Positions 43,662 to 53,298 of a stretch of DNA of 64,000 nt are shown one piece after another. This DNA comes from Hyphomicrobiales bacterium (lineage in GTDB: Bacteria; Pseudomonadota; Alphaproteobacteria; Rhizobiales; Xanthobacteraceae). The stretch is from assembly GCA_021732215.1 (NCBI GenBank), contig JAKFVL010000020.1, forward strand, positions 101,673 to 165,672, given 5' to 3'. Within the stretch, counting starts at the first letter, position 1. Every line of letters starts with the position of its first letter. The position numbers were made by a program, and so were the translations under genes. Under the pieces are notes generated by a model that saw only the letters and a list, made by a program, of their open reading frames with translations, did not search any database and was not told the DNA's origin.

Positions 43662-44234
43662 TTACTTTTTCTTCATGACCGCTTTTGCCAGTTGCCCCAG
43701 CGCTCCGGGCGCATCCTGTCCGGTCACGGCGCTGACCTTCTCCCGCGTCCGGCCGCTGATGTAGACGCCGAGCACGCCGAACCGGAAACCCCAGTAGGCC
43801 ACAAGCAACGCGGTCGCGGCGACCAGGGCGTTGATGGTCTGCAGATCCCCGGTCCAGAATTCGTGCACCAGAACGGCCCACAACGCTGCGCATTCAAGCG
43901 TCAGTTCGATGGCGTAAAGCGGCCGCCACCAGCGTTGCACGATGTCGTCGCTGGCGATCTCCGCGCGAATGGTTTGCTGCGTTTCGGTCACCGCCGTTCG
44001 CTGCGCCTCCGCCTCGGCGCGGATCGCCTCAGCCCAGCGGTTCTCGGCCTCCGTGATCCGGTCAACCGGACAGGACGGTAGCGCGACGCTGACATCGTGC
44101 GGCGTCGCCGAAGCGGCGCCGACAACCTCGGCCAGAATCTTGCCGGCCGCGCCGCCGAGCGGCCCGCCAAGTGCTGTGCCGAGGATCGGCGCACCGAGTG
44201 CGATCACCTGTTTTGCAACGTCACTCCACTGCAT
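43662..44234 (-). CDS. Holin-like protein of the GTA/phage lysis cassette
   Basis: A 190-aa protein with a Gly/Ala-rich hydrophobic start ('IALGAPILGTALGGPLGG') and two strong TM segments near residues 112-130 and 138-160, then a charged tail ending in KKK. Gene order (directly after a GH108 endolysin) and the membrane pattern fit the 3TM holins of phages and GTAs, which open the inner membrane so the endolysin can act. The ATG at 44234 is chosen because AAGGA lies seven bases upstream; it overlaps the endolysin stop. Confidence 0.8.
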   Translation of the reverse strand: MQWSDVAKQVIALGAPILGTALGGPLGGAAGKILAEVVGAASATPHDVSVALPSCPVDRITEAENRWAEAIRAEAEAQRTAVTETQQTIRAEIASDDIVQRWWRPLYAIELTLECAALWAVLVHEFWTGDLQTINALVAATALLVAYWGFRFGVLGVYISGRTREKVSAVTGQDAPGALGQLAKAVMKKK

Positions 44235-45015
44235 GAGCATGTCCTTCCTCGATGACTTCGATCGCGACCGGCGCTTCCTGACGCGCGCGCCAACGCCACC
44301 GCCAGATCACGACGATCGCAAGCACGATTGCGATCGTCGCAGCCAGCACCGCCAGCCATAATCCGGCGTGAGACGATGATGCTGCCACCACTGCGCCGGT
44401 TGCCACCGCGCCACCCGCAACCACATCCCGCGCTGCTTTGCTGTCCGGTACCATCGCCTTGCCTGTGGAGCGAGAAGGCGCAGGCGGCAGCTTGCCGCCT
44501 GCGGCAATGGCAAGCGCCGCGCCGCGCACATAGGTGACACGGCGGGTCCAGCCGCGGCCGAAGACGGCAAACGTTTTCAGGCTGCGCAGAAATGCCAGCC
44601 GCTCGGCGCAGATCGCCGCGATCAAGTGCGCGGCGTCATGCGTGCGCGCTGCGTCGAACACGGCTTCGTCGATGTTCGAGGTGCGGTCGGATAAACCAAG
44701 GACGCGCCGCAAGACCTTGCCCGCGCGCCCGACGCCGGAGTTCACGCCATAGTCGAACACGGCATAATCGACGCCCGGCGGCAGACCATCGCAGCCCAGC
44801 GCATTCCAGTAGCGCTCGCGATAGATCTTGCGGGCGACGGCTTCCGGCATCTGCCGGACATCGTCCGCAGTTGCATGGCCCTTCCAGTGGCGGCGCGCGA
44901 CCGAAAGGGTGATGCCCCAATTGGTCGGCCCGCCGGGATCGTCCGGGTGATTGACGTATCCGCCCTCGCTCGCCAGCACGGCGCGGATCGCGGCATCCCA
45001 TGACGACATCGCCAT
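44221..45015 (-). CDS. GH108-type endolysin with C-terminal TM anchor
   Basis: A 264-aa protein. The N-terminal 170 residues are a glycoside hydrolase family 108 muramidase with the catalytic Glu in 'LASEGGYVNHPDDPGGPTNW', then 'GITLSVARRH' and 'YWNALGCDGLPPG'. A TM segment ('LWLAVLAATIAIVLAIVVIW') lies near the C-terminus. It degrades peptidoglycan to release particles. The start at 45015 (MAMSSWDAAI) has CAGGAG upstream; the longer ORF reaching 45324 is antisense to the radical SAM gene and rejected. An intrinsic terminator lies 20 nt upstream of the start. Confidence 0.9.
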   Translation of the reverse strand: MAMSSWDAAIRAVLASEGGYVNHPDDPGGPTNWGITLSVARRHWKGHATADDVRQMPEAVARKIYRERYWNALGCDGLPPGVDYAVFDYGVNSGVGRAGKVLRRVLGLSDRTSNIDEAVFDAARTHDAAHLIAAICAERLAFLRSLKTFAVFGRGWTRRVTYVRGAALAIAAGGKLPPAPSRSTGKAMVPDSKAARDVVAGGAVATGAVVAASSSHAGLWLAVLAATIAIVLAIVVIWRWRWRARQEAPVAIEVIEEGHAHAVE

Positions 45016-45034
45016 CGCGGCGCACTCCTGAAAA

Positions 45035-45058
45035 CAAAAAAGCCGCCCGGAGGCGGCT
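45035..45058 (-). terminator. Intrinsic terminator just upstream of the endolysin gene
   Basis: AGCCGCC-CGGA-GGCGGCT (45041-45058) followed leftward by a U-run (A's at 45035-45040). It lies immediately before the endolysin ribosome site, so it would stop leftward transcripts entering the lysis genes. Confidence 0.8.
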
Positions 45059-45119
45059 GGCAAAAGTGCGCGGAATAGTCGTATAGTGGCGGATTGCAAT
45101 ACCGCTGTAAGGCCACCAG

Positions 45120-46421
45120 ATGAATCGTATTGTCGCCAAACGCATTCTTGCGTCTGTTGGATTGTTGGACGCCGCTCGTCAGGCGTATCGTTTCGTTCTT
45201 GCGTCGAAACCAGGGGCCACCAACACGGCAGCAAAGATCGCAAAGCAGATAGGGGGGGATTTGAACTCTGCGCGATTAATGAAGCGCATTGCCAAACTCG
45301 AAGCCTATTTCCGCGAAAACCCATCGCGATCGAAGATACTGCACACCGAAGTAGCTAAGGCTATCTTCGCAAGATCTCCGAAGCTCTACTCAGGCGAAGA
45401 ACTACCCGATCACTTGAAGCGTTACACCTATCCGCCGGTTCTCAGTATCGCGCTCAACTCGCATTGCAATGCTTCGTGTTTCTTCTGCCGTGATCTGGAC
45501 TTCAAAGGCACGCTGATCGACTTCGACCAAATCACTAAGCTCGATTCCGCCGTCAGAAACGCCCGCGTTATCGACCTGACCGGGTGGGGCGAGCCTTTTT
45601 TCTATCCAAAGTTCGAAGAAGTCGTCGAACGCATTTGCCGGTTAAACGACAGCCCTCACCTCATCATGGTCACTTCGAACGGCAGCTTCCTTTCTGAGCG
45701 CTGGGGCAAACTGTTGGCGGGCCGGATCAATGGCCTCATCGTTTCGATGAATGCCGGCAGCGCTGACGTTTACGCGAAACAGATGCGCTACAAGAACAAG
45801 CAGTTCACGTTCGACAGCACTGTCGCCAGCGTTCGCGAATTCACCAAGAACATCACAGCCGCCGATCGGTCGCGGATGATTCTACACATGGTCGCCAACA
45901 CCGAGAACTACAAGGATATGACGGCGCTGGTTCGCGTCGCTTCAGACCTCGGCGTTCCAACCGTCAACATCGGGCATTTCATCTGCGTTGACGAAAAGCA
46001 GATGCACCTTTCGCTTCTGAATGTCCGCGAGGATTACAACCAGGAACTTTCGAATGCGAAGGTTGTTGCAGAACGTCTCAATATCCAACTAAACGGCAGA
46101 CGTTTCTTTGTTGACGAGAAGGAAGTCAAAGGAGCCGAAACTTGCATGGCACCATTTGAGCAATTCTTTGTCGAAATTCCCGGCACCACTGCCCCATGCT
46201 GCTTTATGGGTAGCGAGCGAATGGGCAATGTTTACGAAGATGGTTTTGAAGCTGTCTGGTTTTCCAACAAAATGAACAAACTTCGTGCGAGCCGTTATTT
46301 ACCCGCTTGCCAGGTCTGCACTCACTACACGCCGTTTGATGATCCAATCGCTCACTTGTCGGCACACCTGACAACAAAATTACCGAAGCCAAAGGCTCAA
46401 ATGCCTGCAATTGGATACTGA
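45120..46421 (+). CDS. Radical SAM/SPASM protein inserted in the GTA cluster
   Basis: This 433-aa radical SAM enzyme has cluster motif CNASCFFC (Cys116/120/123) and 'LTGWGEPFFYPKFEE'. The C-terminal SPASM-like region has 'CMAPFEQFFVEIPGTTAPCC' and 'CQVCTHY', for auxiliary Fe-S clusters. Such enzymes modify peptides or sugars; no substrate is evident, although the N-terminal 90 residues are unlike known partners. It lies on the opposite strand to the GTA genes, three bases from the tail-fibre stop, with visibly more A/T and rarer codons than its neighbours. That suggests a transferred gene. AAGG lies seven bases before the ATG. Confidence 0.85.
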   Translation: MNRIVAKRILASVGLLDAARQAYRFVLASKPGATNTAAKIAKQIGGDLNSARLMKRIAKLEAYFRENPSRSKILHTEVAKAIFARSPKLYSGEELPDHLKRYTYPPVLSIALNSHCNASCFFCRDLDFKGTLIDFDQITKLDSAVRNARVIDLTGWGEPFFYPKFEEVVERICRLNDSPHLIMVTSNGSFLSERWGKLLAGRINGLIVSMNAGSADVYAKQMRYKNKQFTFDSTVASVREFTKNITAADRSRMILHMVANTENYKDMTALVRVASDLGVPTVNIGHFICVDEKQMHLSLLNVREDYNQELSNAKVVAERLNIQLNGRRFFVDEKEVKGAETCMAPFEQFFVEIPGTTAPCCFMGSERMGNVYEDGFEAVWFSNKMNKLRASRYLPACQVCTHYTPFDDPIAHLSAHLTTKLPKPKAQMPAIGY

Positions 46422-46424
46422 TCC

Positions 46425-47990
46425 TCATCGCGCCCGGCGCGCGCCGATAAATCCGTATCCGAGAGTTGAGCCGCCGTGGTTTGCTCTTGCGACCAGATAG
46501 ACAGTCGTCGTCGCATTGAGTGAGAGCCGCCGCATTCCCACCGGTACGGATTGACCGGTCACCGCGGCGCTGTCATTCAACGCGAAATACGCTCCCTTGC
46601 CCGGAGAAACGGGCAAGGTTGCCGATACCGTGTTGATGCCGCCCCAAACAGCGCTTGTCGAAACGGCGACGTTGAACGCGACAAGTCCGTGCACATCCCA
46701 ATCACCAGCGGTCAGGGATATGCTGGTAATATTTGCCGTTACGCCACTTGTCAGGGCGACGGCAGAGCCGGTCAAGACTTCGCTTTCAATATACTCGCCG
46801 ACATAACCGGCGGCGGCACTGTTGTTCGTGTTCGTACCTTGAACTGGAATGCCGCCATTGCCACTTCGCGACAGCGAACCGGTGGTATCGGCAACAATGA
46901 GGACCGAATCCTGAACAAGTTTGCCCGTCGCGCCGTCAAAACGTGCCGCCGCGTTGTCCGTTGCGGAAACTGGGCCGACGACATCACCGGATACGCCTCC
47001 CCCGCCAGAGCCGGGCGACACCATTGCACGCCAGCGTGCCGTCGTGCCGTCGTATCGCAGCGTGATCGACGTATCAGCGGTCAGCGTGGTGTCTGCGCCA
47101 AGAAAAAAGCGATTGGCGGCGGTCGACGTCACATCGTTTTTCAGAACCAGGCTCTGCGCGCCGACGTTATGAACAACGATGATACGACCGTCAGCCCCGG
47201 CAGCTATGCCGGTCAAGTTGCGCGATGCGTCTGTCGAGAGCCGCAGTGTTGACGCAGTCGAAAAACCGGTCGGCGCGTAGTTGTCCGTGTTCGATGTGAT
47301 CTGGGCCGGCGAGATCACGCCGTTGAGGTACAGCGCGCGCGGCAAGGTCAGGTTGCCGGTGGTCTGGTCGACAACGAATGCGTCGGCGAAACTCGATCCG
47401 TCCGGCGACACCTTGAGCTGAAATGCATCCGACCCGACCAGCCCAAATTCCGCGCGGCCCGAGAATGCATTCGAGAATACGACCGACGCGGTGTTGCCGG
47501 CGCTTTGCTTCGAGAGCTGCAGCCGCACATCGCCACTGCCGCCATCGGTCGTGGAGACATCAGTCAGCAGCACCGCATTCGACCGCACGCTCAGCCGGTT
47601 CGTTGTGTCAGCAGATGCATTGATGCCGACATGATCGAACACCGCAGGCAGATCGCGCAGATCACGCCATTCGCCGCCGTCGAACACGAATAGCACATCG
47701 TCATCGACCGACCATGCGATCCAGCCGGTGTGGGGCACGAGAAAGCGCCACGCGCCGTCTTCCCAGGCAGCGACCGCTGCCGCATGGCCGGTCCACGCGC
47801 CAGTCGGACTCGCGGCCACGATATGGCGGTCGCCCTCCGCAGGGCTCACCGGAGGCGCGGTGCGATCGGTATCGAGCACAGCGATCTGGATGACCGAGTC
47901 CAGAATCCGCAGCGACTCATTGTGCGTGACATGCTTCTGCGCCTGACTGCCTTCGATGAAGGGCAGTCCGAGATTGGCTGTATCTGTCAT
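46425..47990 (-). CDS. DUF2793 tail-fibre-like protein (GTA)
   Basis: A 521-aa protein starting 'LGLPFIEGSQAQKHVTHNES', the DUF2793 signature found at the head of alphaproteobacterial prophage and GTA tail fibres. The middle ('RLSVRSNAVLLTDVSTTDGG') and C-terminal parts are beta-rich, Ser/Thr/Gly-rich repeats typical of trimeric receptor-binding fibres. It probably decides attachment to recipient cells. It starts six bases after the large tail-tip gene and is the last structural gene on this side. Fibres evolve fast, so the C-terminal part is likely strain-specific. Confidence 0.88.
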   Translation of the reverse strand: MTDTANLGLPFIEGSQAQKHVTHNESLRILDSVIQIAVLDTDRTAPPVSPAEGDRHIVAASPTGAWTGHAAAVAAWEDGAWRFLVPHTGWIAWSVDDDVLFVFDGGEWRDLRDLPAVFDHVGINASADTTNRLSVRSNAVLLTDVSTTDGGSGDVRLQLSKQSAGNTASVVFSNAFSGRAEFGLVGSDAFQLKVSPDGSSFADAFVVDQTTGNLTLPRALYLNGVISPAQITSNTDNYAPTGFSTASTLRLSTDASRNLTGIAAGADGRIIVVHNVGAQSLVLKNDVTSTAANRFFLGADTTLTADTSITLRYDGTTARWRAMVSPGSGGGGVSGDVVGPVSATDNAAARFDGATGKLVQDSVLIVADTTGSLSRSGNGGIPVQGTNTNNSAAAGYVGEYIESEVLTGSAVALTSGVTANITSISLTAGDWDVHGLVAFNVAVSTSAVWGGINTVSATLPVSPGKGAYFALNDSAAVTGQSVPVGMRRLSLNATTTVYLVARANHGGSTLGYGFIGARRAR

Positions 47991-47996
47991 GATTGC

Positions 47997-50900
47997 TCAG
48001 AGGTTGATGATGGTTTCTGCGAAATGGCCCGGCCCGATCTGGCCGGAGACCTGCGCCACGCGAAGATGCAGGCTCGACAACGGGGCGCCGAAGTCAGCGA
48101 GTTCGTCGGCGCTCAGGTAAACAGCCGCCGGCGTTGAACTGGTGATCCGGCGCACGACAACCGAACCCGAGAGAATCTCCACGAGATAGCTTTCGCTGTC
48201 CTCGCCGAGCGGCGGCTCGATCGCCCAGCTATCGCCGTCGCGGCGGGTGCGGCGTATCCAGGAAATATCTATACCGGCGATGTCACGCATCGCAGAGACA
48301 TGCACCGGCGACAATGGTTCAAGCGCTGTCGGGCGCGGCGTCACGGTGAGCGGCACCGCGACCGGATCGTTATGGCTGCGGCCGCCCGGCGCGATGCGCA
48401 GGTTCATCGGCCGCGCCAGCGCGCCAAACCCTCGCGCGATCGGCACCAGATGATCGTCGAGCAAGACAAACGGCGCACCGGCCGAGACCTCATTGGCAAT
48501 CGCATAGTCCGAGCCCGCCTGCCCGCGCAGCAATCGCGACAGCCGATAGGTGCGGTCGCCGATCAGTTCGGCATTGACGAACTGCAGCACCTCCCACACG
48601 CCGTCGGCGGTTCGCACCGCGGCAGCGTTTGCGCTTTCCAGCACGCGCGCGTCGGAAAGCGAGGTCAACCCTCCGCCATAAAGCCGGACGCGAAACTGCG
48701 TGGCGCGATCCCAGCGGCTGGCCGGTCCGCGCGGCAGCGGATCGAGCGTCTCGCCCATGATCGATGGCGCGAGCGCCACCGCGACCTTGTCGAAACCGGA
48801 GCCGTCGGCGGATCGCCAGATGTTCACGTTGCCCGGCCATGGATCGGCGAACACCGCAAGCCGCGTCAGGACGGGTGGCAACGACAACTCAAGCGTCGGC
48901 AGATCGAGCACTTCGACATGCACCGGGCCGACCGACGGCGGTAGCGGCGGCAATCGCCGGCGCGGCAGGGAAAGCGGGACCGAAAACACTTCCGGATCGA
49001 TGCTGCGGGCCCTCACCTGCCGCGATTGCGTATCGATCAGCGTGTCGATCTCGAACAGCCCGCGCCGTCCACCGATCGTCATCCCAACGACATCGCCCGG
49101 CGTCAGCGCCAGCATCGTCATACCGAGCGCGAACTCGGCATTCTCGCGGCCGGCCCAGATATCCTGCAACCAGATTTCAGATCGGCGCGACGCCGCCGCA
49201 TCGTCGGTGATGATCGCGAAATCAGCCCGCGTCGTCCGGTTCGAGCCGCCAACCAGGCGGCGCGACGTCACAGCCGAACGGCGATAGTCGGCCATCCCGT
49301 CGGTGTACCCGAACGAGACCTCGCGCGGCAGTTCCGTCTCCTGTCCGCGCGTGAGCCGTGCGAGCGAACCTCGCTCCGGCGCAACCAGTTGGTCTTCCGC
49401 GATCTCGGCGACGGGGACACCGCCGCGTTGAACGAAGCGCAGCGCTCCGTCGGCTGCGGTCGCGTCGAACGCATAGGCCATCGCCAGAGGTTCGATCATG
49501 GCGCGCGGCGGCATGGGACGATCGACGACATAACCATCGCAACTGTCACGCAGGCCCGACGTATCCGCGCCGGTCACCTCGCTGTCGCGCAGGATCGCAG
49601 CGACCAGATCGTCGAGCGGTGCGCTGCCAAGCCGCCCCGTCAGCCAGTGCCCCGTTCGCCAGTTGCGGGCATCGCTCCAGATGTCGTCAGCGACAGGAAA
49701 CGCGGGATAGGGTCGTGCATCCCATGTCCACAGATGGATCGCCGACGGATCGATCATCCGCCCGCCATAGACCGGCGAGACCGGATTGATCGCATCGCTT
49801 GCGCCGAATCCAGGATCGAGCGTCTTCAGCACGCCCTCCAGCATCCTGCGCTGGATCAGATCGTCGCGCTGGCCGTTGGAGAAATAAGGAAAGAACGACT
49901 CCGACGACTTCGGATCGGGAAACACACTGGGCTGGTTTGCGCCTTTATCGACCGCGGGACACCCGATCTCCGTCAGCCAGATCGGCTTGCTGCGTGGAAT
50001 CCATGCCGTCGGCGATTCCAGCTCCGCATGCGCAACACGTTCAAAATGCGCGCTGCTCCACCAGCTCCACAGATCCTTCTGCCGGAACGTCCACGGTTTG
50101 CCGAGCCCGTCGGTGATCGGAACGCGATCCTGATCGGCGCGTGCGCCCTCATCCGGATAGAACCAGTCGTAAGCCTCACCGCGGGACAGGTTAGCGCCGA
50201 GATAATCCAGATCGTAGGTCGATGCGGCGATCGCCATATCGGCATGATCGGCCTCGTCGCGCCAGTCCGCGAGCGGCGCGTAGTAATCGATCCCGACCAC
50301 ATCGATCGCACTCGACGCCCACAACGGATCGAGCGGGAAACGAACCTCCGACGAATCGCTGCCGATCACGTCGGATCCATACTCGGTCCAGTCTGCGCCA
50401 TAGGTGACAGTCACTGACCCGACGATGGCCTTGACCTCGGCCGCCAGCGACACGAGCTGTTGCACGGCCGGGTAAACACCGGACCCGGAACGCACGCGCG
50501 TGACTGCGGCAAGCTCAGATCCGATCAGCATGGCATCCACGCCACCCGCCGTCACCGACAGGTTTGCGTAATGCAGAACCATGTTGCGATAGGTCGCGAA
50601 GAAATTGGCGACCTGCGCAGCCGCCGTCGCTGTCCCGTGCGGTGAACCGGGTTCACCCGGAGCCGGATCGCATGTGATGCGGCCGCGCCATGGATAAGGC
50701 GGCTGCGATGCCGCGCCGGTATAGGGATTTGTCCGCGCATTCTCCGCCGGAATGTCCATCATCACGAATGGATAGAGCGTAACCTTCAGGCCGCGGCGTT
50801 TGATCTCGGCAATCAGCCGGATCACCGTATCGTCCGACGGCGTGCCGCCGAACGCAGGCCTGCCATCGACCGTGGATACGAGATGCGCGCCAGCGCGCGT

Positions 50901-51914
50901 AATGCCTGCGACCGACCATGGCGTGCCCGAGGTTTGCTTGATCGCATTGTCCACGCCCGGCTGCACGATGCACTGGCCGGCGCGCAAATCGTCGCCGAAC
51001 CAGGCCACCACCAGCGCGATGCGCTCGATCAGCGGGCAGATCGCCTGCAGATCGTCGAGCGCGCCCATGACGTCGCAATTCGCATACGTGATGGTGCGGT
51101 TCTCAGGCGCTGACTGGCCCGGCCCGAGCAAGCGCACGCGCGTTTCCGTGTCGTAGCCGAATTCCGTGGTGCCTGGAATCAGCGTCACCGCACGCACCAT
51201 GTTTTCCAGACGCCCGACCGGCCGAATGATCTCGAACGACAGTTGCGGAATGCGATTGCCGAACGCGGCGAGCGGTAGATGCTCGAACACCGCATATGCG
51301 AGTCCGCGATACGCGGGTGCATTGGCCGCGCCCTCCTTGGCAACGATCAAACCATCCGGCGCCTGGGATTCGTCGCCGCGATAGACCCGGAAATTGATCG
51401 TCGCGGTATCGAGCGGCTTGCCGTCGGCCCAGACGCGCGCCACCCGCGCGATGACGCCTTCACACAGACCGACCGCGAAGTTTGCGTGATAGGAGTAAGT
51501 CGTCGTCGTGGTCGTGGTCACCGGCGTGGACCCGGCGCCGCCACCGCCCGAGTCGCCGCCGAAAATATCGCCCTTGCCGCCTCCGCCAGTCGTGCCGCCG
51601 CCCGACGTTTCGCTGCGCGTAGACACCACCTCTTCGAGATTGGTCGCCCAGATCACCTGACCGGCCAGCCGCGCGCGGCCGTAAACGCGAGGGATCGGCG
51701 CGCCTTCGGTCGATGCCATGACATCGAGGTCGGCGAGCCGCGGGCCCTCAACGCTGCGCATCCGTTGCTCGGCGCTGCTGCTTCCGCTGCCGATCAGCGC
51801 GCGATCGATGAAGTTTCCTGCCAGCGCGCCCGCCACCCGCCCGGCGATCGCACCCACCGGGCCGAACACCGAACCGACCGCGCCGCCGGCGACCGAGAGA
51901 ACGAGTGCGGCCAT
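47997..51914 (-). CDS. GTA tail-tip/baseplate protein (orfg15-like, TIM-barrel host-specificity protein)
   Basis: A 1305-aa protein like RcGTA gp15. It starts with a Gly/Ala-rich hydrophobic segment ('VLSVAGGAVGSVFGPVG'). A glycosidase-like TIM barrel (about residues 380-720, 'YGADWTEYG', 'PIWLTEIGCPAVDKGANQ') follows, then phage tail domain repeats and beta-rich C-terminal domains. It forms the tail tip that contacts and penetrates the recipient envelope. The start at 51914 shares a base with the NlpC/P60 stop (TGATG-type overlap), which rejects a longer start. It is the longest gene in the window. Confidence 0.93.
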   Translation of the reverse strand: MAALVLSVAGGAVGSVFGPVGAIAGRVAGALAGNFIDRALIGSGSSSAEQRMRSVEGPRLADLDVMASTEGAPIPRVYGRARLAGQVIWATNLEEVVSTRSETSGGGTTGGGGKGDIFGGDSGGGGAGSTPVTTTTTTTYSYHANFAVGLCEGVIARVARVWADGKPLDTATINFRVYRGDESQAPDGLIVAKEGAANAPAYRGLAYAVFEHLPLAAFGNRIPQLSFEIIRPVGRLENMVRAVTLIPGTTEFGYDTETRVRLLGPGQSAPENRTITYANCDVMGALDDLQAICPLIERIALVVAWFGDDLRAGQCIVQPGVDNAIKQTSGTPWSVAGITRAGAHLVSTVDGRPAFGGTPSDDTVIRLIAEIKRRGLKVTLYPFVMMDIPAENARTNPYTGAASQPPYPWRGRITCDPAPGEPGSPHGTATAAAQVANFFATYRNMVLHYANLSVTAGGVDAMLIGSELAAVTRVRSGSGVYPAVQQLVSLAAEVKAIVGSVTVTYGADWTEYGSDVIGSDSSEVRFPLDPLWASSAIDVVGIDYYAPLADWRDEADHADMAIAASTYDLDYLGANLSRGEAYDWFYPDEGARADQDRVPITDGLGKPWTFRQKDLWSWWSSAHFERVAHAELESPTAWIPRSKPIWLTEIGCPAVDKGANQPSVFPDPKSSESFFPYFSNGQRDDLIQRRMLEGVLKTLDPGFGASDAINPVSPVYGGRMIDPSAIHLWTWDARPYPAFPVADDIWSDARNWRTGHWLTGRLGSAPLDDLVAAILRDSEVTGADTSGLRDSCDGYVVDRPMPPRAMIEPLAMAYAFDATAADGALRFVQRGGVPVAEIAEDQLVAPERGSLARLTRGQETELPREVSFGYTDGMADYRRSAVTSRRLVGGSNRTTRADFAIITDDAAASRRSEIWLQDIWAGRENAEFALGMTMLALTPGDVVGMTIGGRRGLFEIDTLIDTQSRQVRARSIDPEVFSVPLSLPRRRLPPLPPSVGPVHVEVLDLPTLELSLPPVLTRLAVFADPWPGNVNIWRSADGSGFDKVAVALAPSIMGETLDPLPRGPASRWDRATQFRVRLYGGGLTSLSDARVLESANAAAVRTADGVWEVLQFVNAELIGDRTYRLSRLLRGQAGSDYAIANEVSAGAPFVLLDDHLVPIARGFGALARPMNLRIAPGGRSHNDPVAVPLTVTPRPTALEPLSPVHVSAMRDIAGIDISWIRRTRRDGDSWAIEPPLGEDSESYLVEILSGSVVVRRITSSTPAAVYLSADELADFGAPLSSLHLRVAQVSGQIGPGHFAETIINL

Positions 51915-52351
51915 CAGTCCGATACTCCGGGGAAAGCGAAGACGTATGCGATCCGCCTGCGCCACCATGGCGCGATCGCGACCTCGCAGACCGACGCGCC
52001 GTCATGCGCGTGGATCATGCGAACATCATCGCTGACAATCGCGGCATGTTTTGCGACGAAACCGGCGCGCCAGCGAAACAACAGCACATCGCCGGGTGAA
52101 TAACTGTCAGCGTCAACAGAGACCAGATGGCGAAAGCCGACGCCGGCGAGCGTCTCCTCGCCGGTCGCCTCCGCCCAGTCCGGTGCATAGGCGCGCATCG
52201 GTTCGGGCTCTTCGCCGACCAAATTCCGCCAGACTCCACGAATGAGGCCAAGGCAGTCACAACCCGCGCCCTTGACGGAGGCCTGATGGCGATAGCGCGT
52301 GCCGATCCAGCTTCGCGCCTCGTCAACGATCTGCGCGCGCGTGATCGACAT
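51914..52351 (-). CDS. NlpC/P60 cell-wall peptidase (GTA orfg14-like)
   Basis: A 145-aa cysteine peptidase with catalytic Cys in 'GAGCDCLGLIRGVWRNL' and His in 'AKHAAIVSDD', the NlpC/P60 layout. It cleaves peptidoglycan stem peptides to help the tail cross the wall. The start MSITRAQIVDEARSW at 52351 matches the family; the ORF's upstream 86 codons overlap the preceding gene. The stop overlaps the start of the tail-tip gene by one base. Confidence 0.93.
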   Translation of the reverse strand: MSITRAQIVDEARSWIGTRYRHQASVKGAGCDCLGLIRGVWRNLVGEEPEPMRAYAPDWAEATGEETLAGVGFRHLVSVDADSYSPGDVLLFRWRAGFVAKHAAIVSDDVRMIHAHDGASVCEVAIAPWWRRRIAYVFAFPGVSD

Positions 52352-52401
52352 AAGTGACCCAATGATGATGTAAGGGAAAAGATCTACCGTCGCGGCCGTG
52401 A

Positions 52402-53298
52402 CTAGCCGCCCTGCAATGAGCCACCGTCGTTGCCGGGCGTGCCCGATGTCGGATAGCTGATGACGAAGTCGTTGCCGGGGATATGCGGAAATCCTCGGAA
52501 GTTGACCGAATTGCCGAACACATCGCGGCAGGTGGCGAATTGCTTGTCGCAACCGGCTGTAACCGTGAAGGCATCGCCGTCCGCGAGCGGCTCCGGCATC
52601 GCGCGCCACAGCGACAGCCGCACGCCGTTTCCGGTCAGGCGATGGTCCTTGATTTCGATCGACAGGCCCTCGTTTGCGCCGCTGGCCCAGGTCAGACGTC
52701 CAGCCGTGAACCGGCCTTCCGCAAATGCATCAAGACCTGCCGCAAAGAAAATCGACGTACCGGCCAGTTGCGACACAGTGCCCGCGCCGTGAAAGCCAGC
52801 TGAAGCGAGATTGAACTTGCAGCGTTGATCGCCGAGATCGGCGTTACACTTGCCGGTGTAAAGACGGCCGCTGTCCTGTGCGAGGCTGTCAGCGAGGCCG
52901 CGCAGCTCGGCGCTGAAAGCCTGCCCCTCGCGCTTGACTTCGCCGAGCGTGCCGCGTGCGGTGAGAACGCGCAGCGAGACATCGCTCCAGTCCACCAGCC
53001 AGGTTTCGATCTGCGCCGCATCGTATCGTCCGCCGGCCAGATCGTGCGCACTAAGCGCCTGATCGTCGAATGCGCCTGCAATCTCGCTGCCGTCGATCGA
53101 CAGATCGAACCGGCTGGTCGCTTCCGATCCGGTGAAACCGGTGCCTGCGCGATACGTCACCCCGGCGAACACCAGATCGTCGTCGTGATCGGTGAAACCA
53201 AGCACCGCACCATCGCGGCGAAGGATTCTCCAGCAATGGGCGAGCGTGGTCACGCCCGCATCGAGCTTGTCCTGAAGTGCGGGCGGGATCGATCTCAC
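52402..53298 (-). CDS. DUF2163 tail protein (GTA orfg13-like)
   Basis: A 298-aa protein with the DUF2163/phage_BR0599 pattern: 'CWRILRRDGAVLGFTDHDDD' near the start, 'YTGKCNADLGDQRCKF' and the late 'ACDKQFATCRDVFGN'-like cysteine motif (here 'GCDKQFATC'). In RcGTA the equivalent binds an Fe-S cluster at the baseplate, using these cysteines. It overlaps the DUF2460 gene by four bases. Confidence 0.93.
   Translation of the reverse strand: MRSIPPALQDKLDAGVTTLAHCWRILRRDGAVLGFTDHDDDLVFAGVTYRAGTGFTGSEATSRFDLSIDGSEIAGAFDDQALSAHDLAGGRYDAAQIETWLVDWSDVSLRVLTARGTLGEVKREGQAFSAELRGLADSLAQDSGRLYTGKCNADLGDQRCKFNLASAGFHGAGTVSQLAGTSIFFAAGLDAFAEGRFTAGRLTWASGANEGLSIEIKDHRLTGNGVRLSLWRAMPEPLADGDAFTVTAGCDKQFATCRDVFGNSVNFRGFPHIPGNDFVISYPTSGTPGNDGGSLQGG

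Noticed and set aside
49026..50417. 463-aa open frame on the plus strand
   Set aside because: Antisense to the GTA tail-tip gene; Arg/His-rich low-complexity product.
47997..51914. Possible tandem repeats or CRISPR-like spacing in the tail genes
   Set aside because: No regularly spaced direct repeats with unique spacers were seen anywhere; similarity is at the protein level only.
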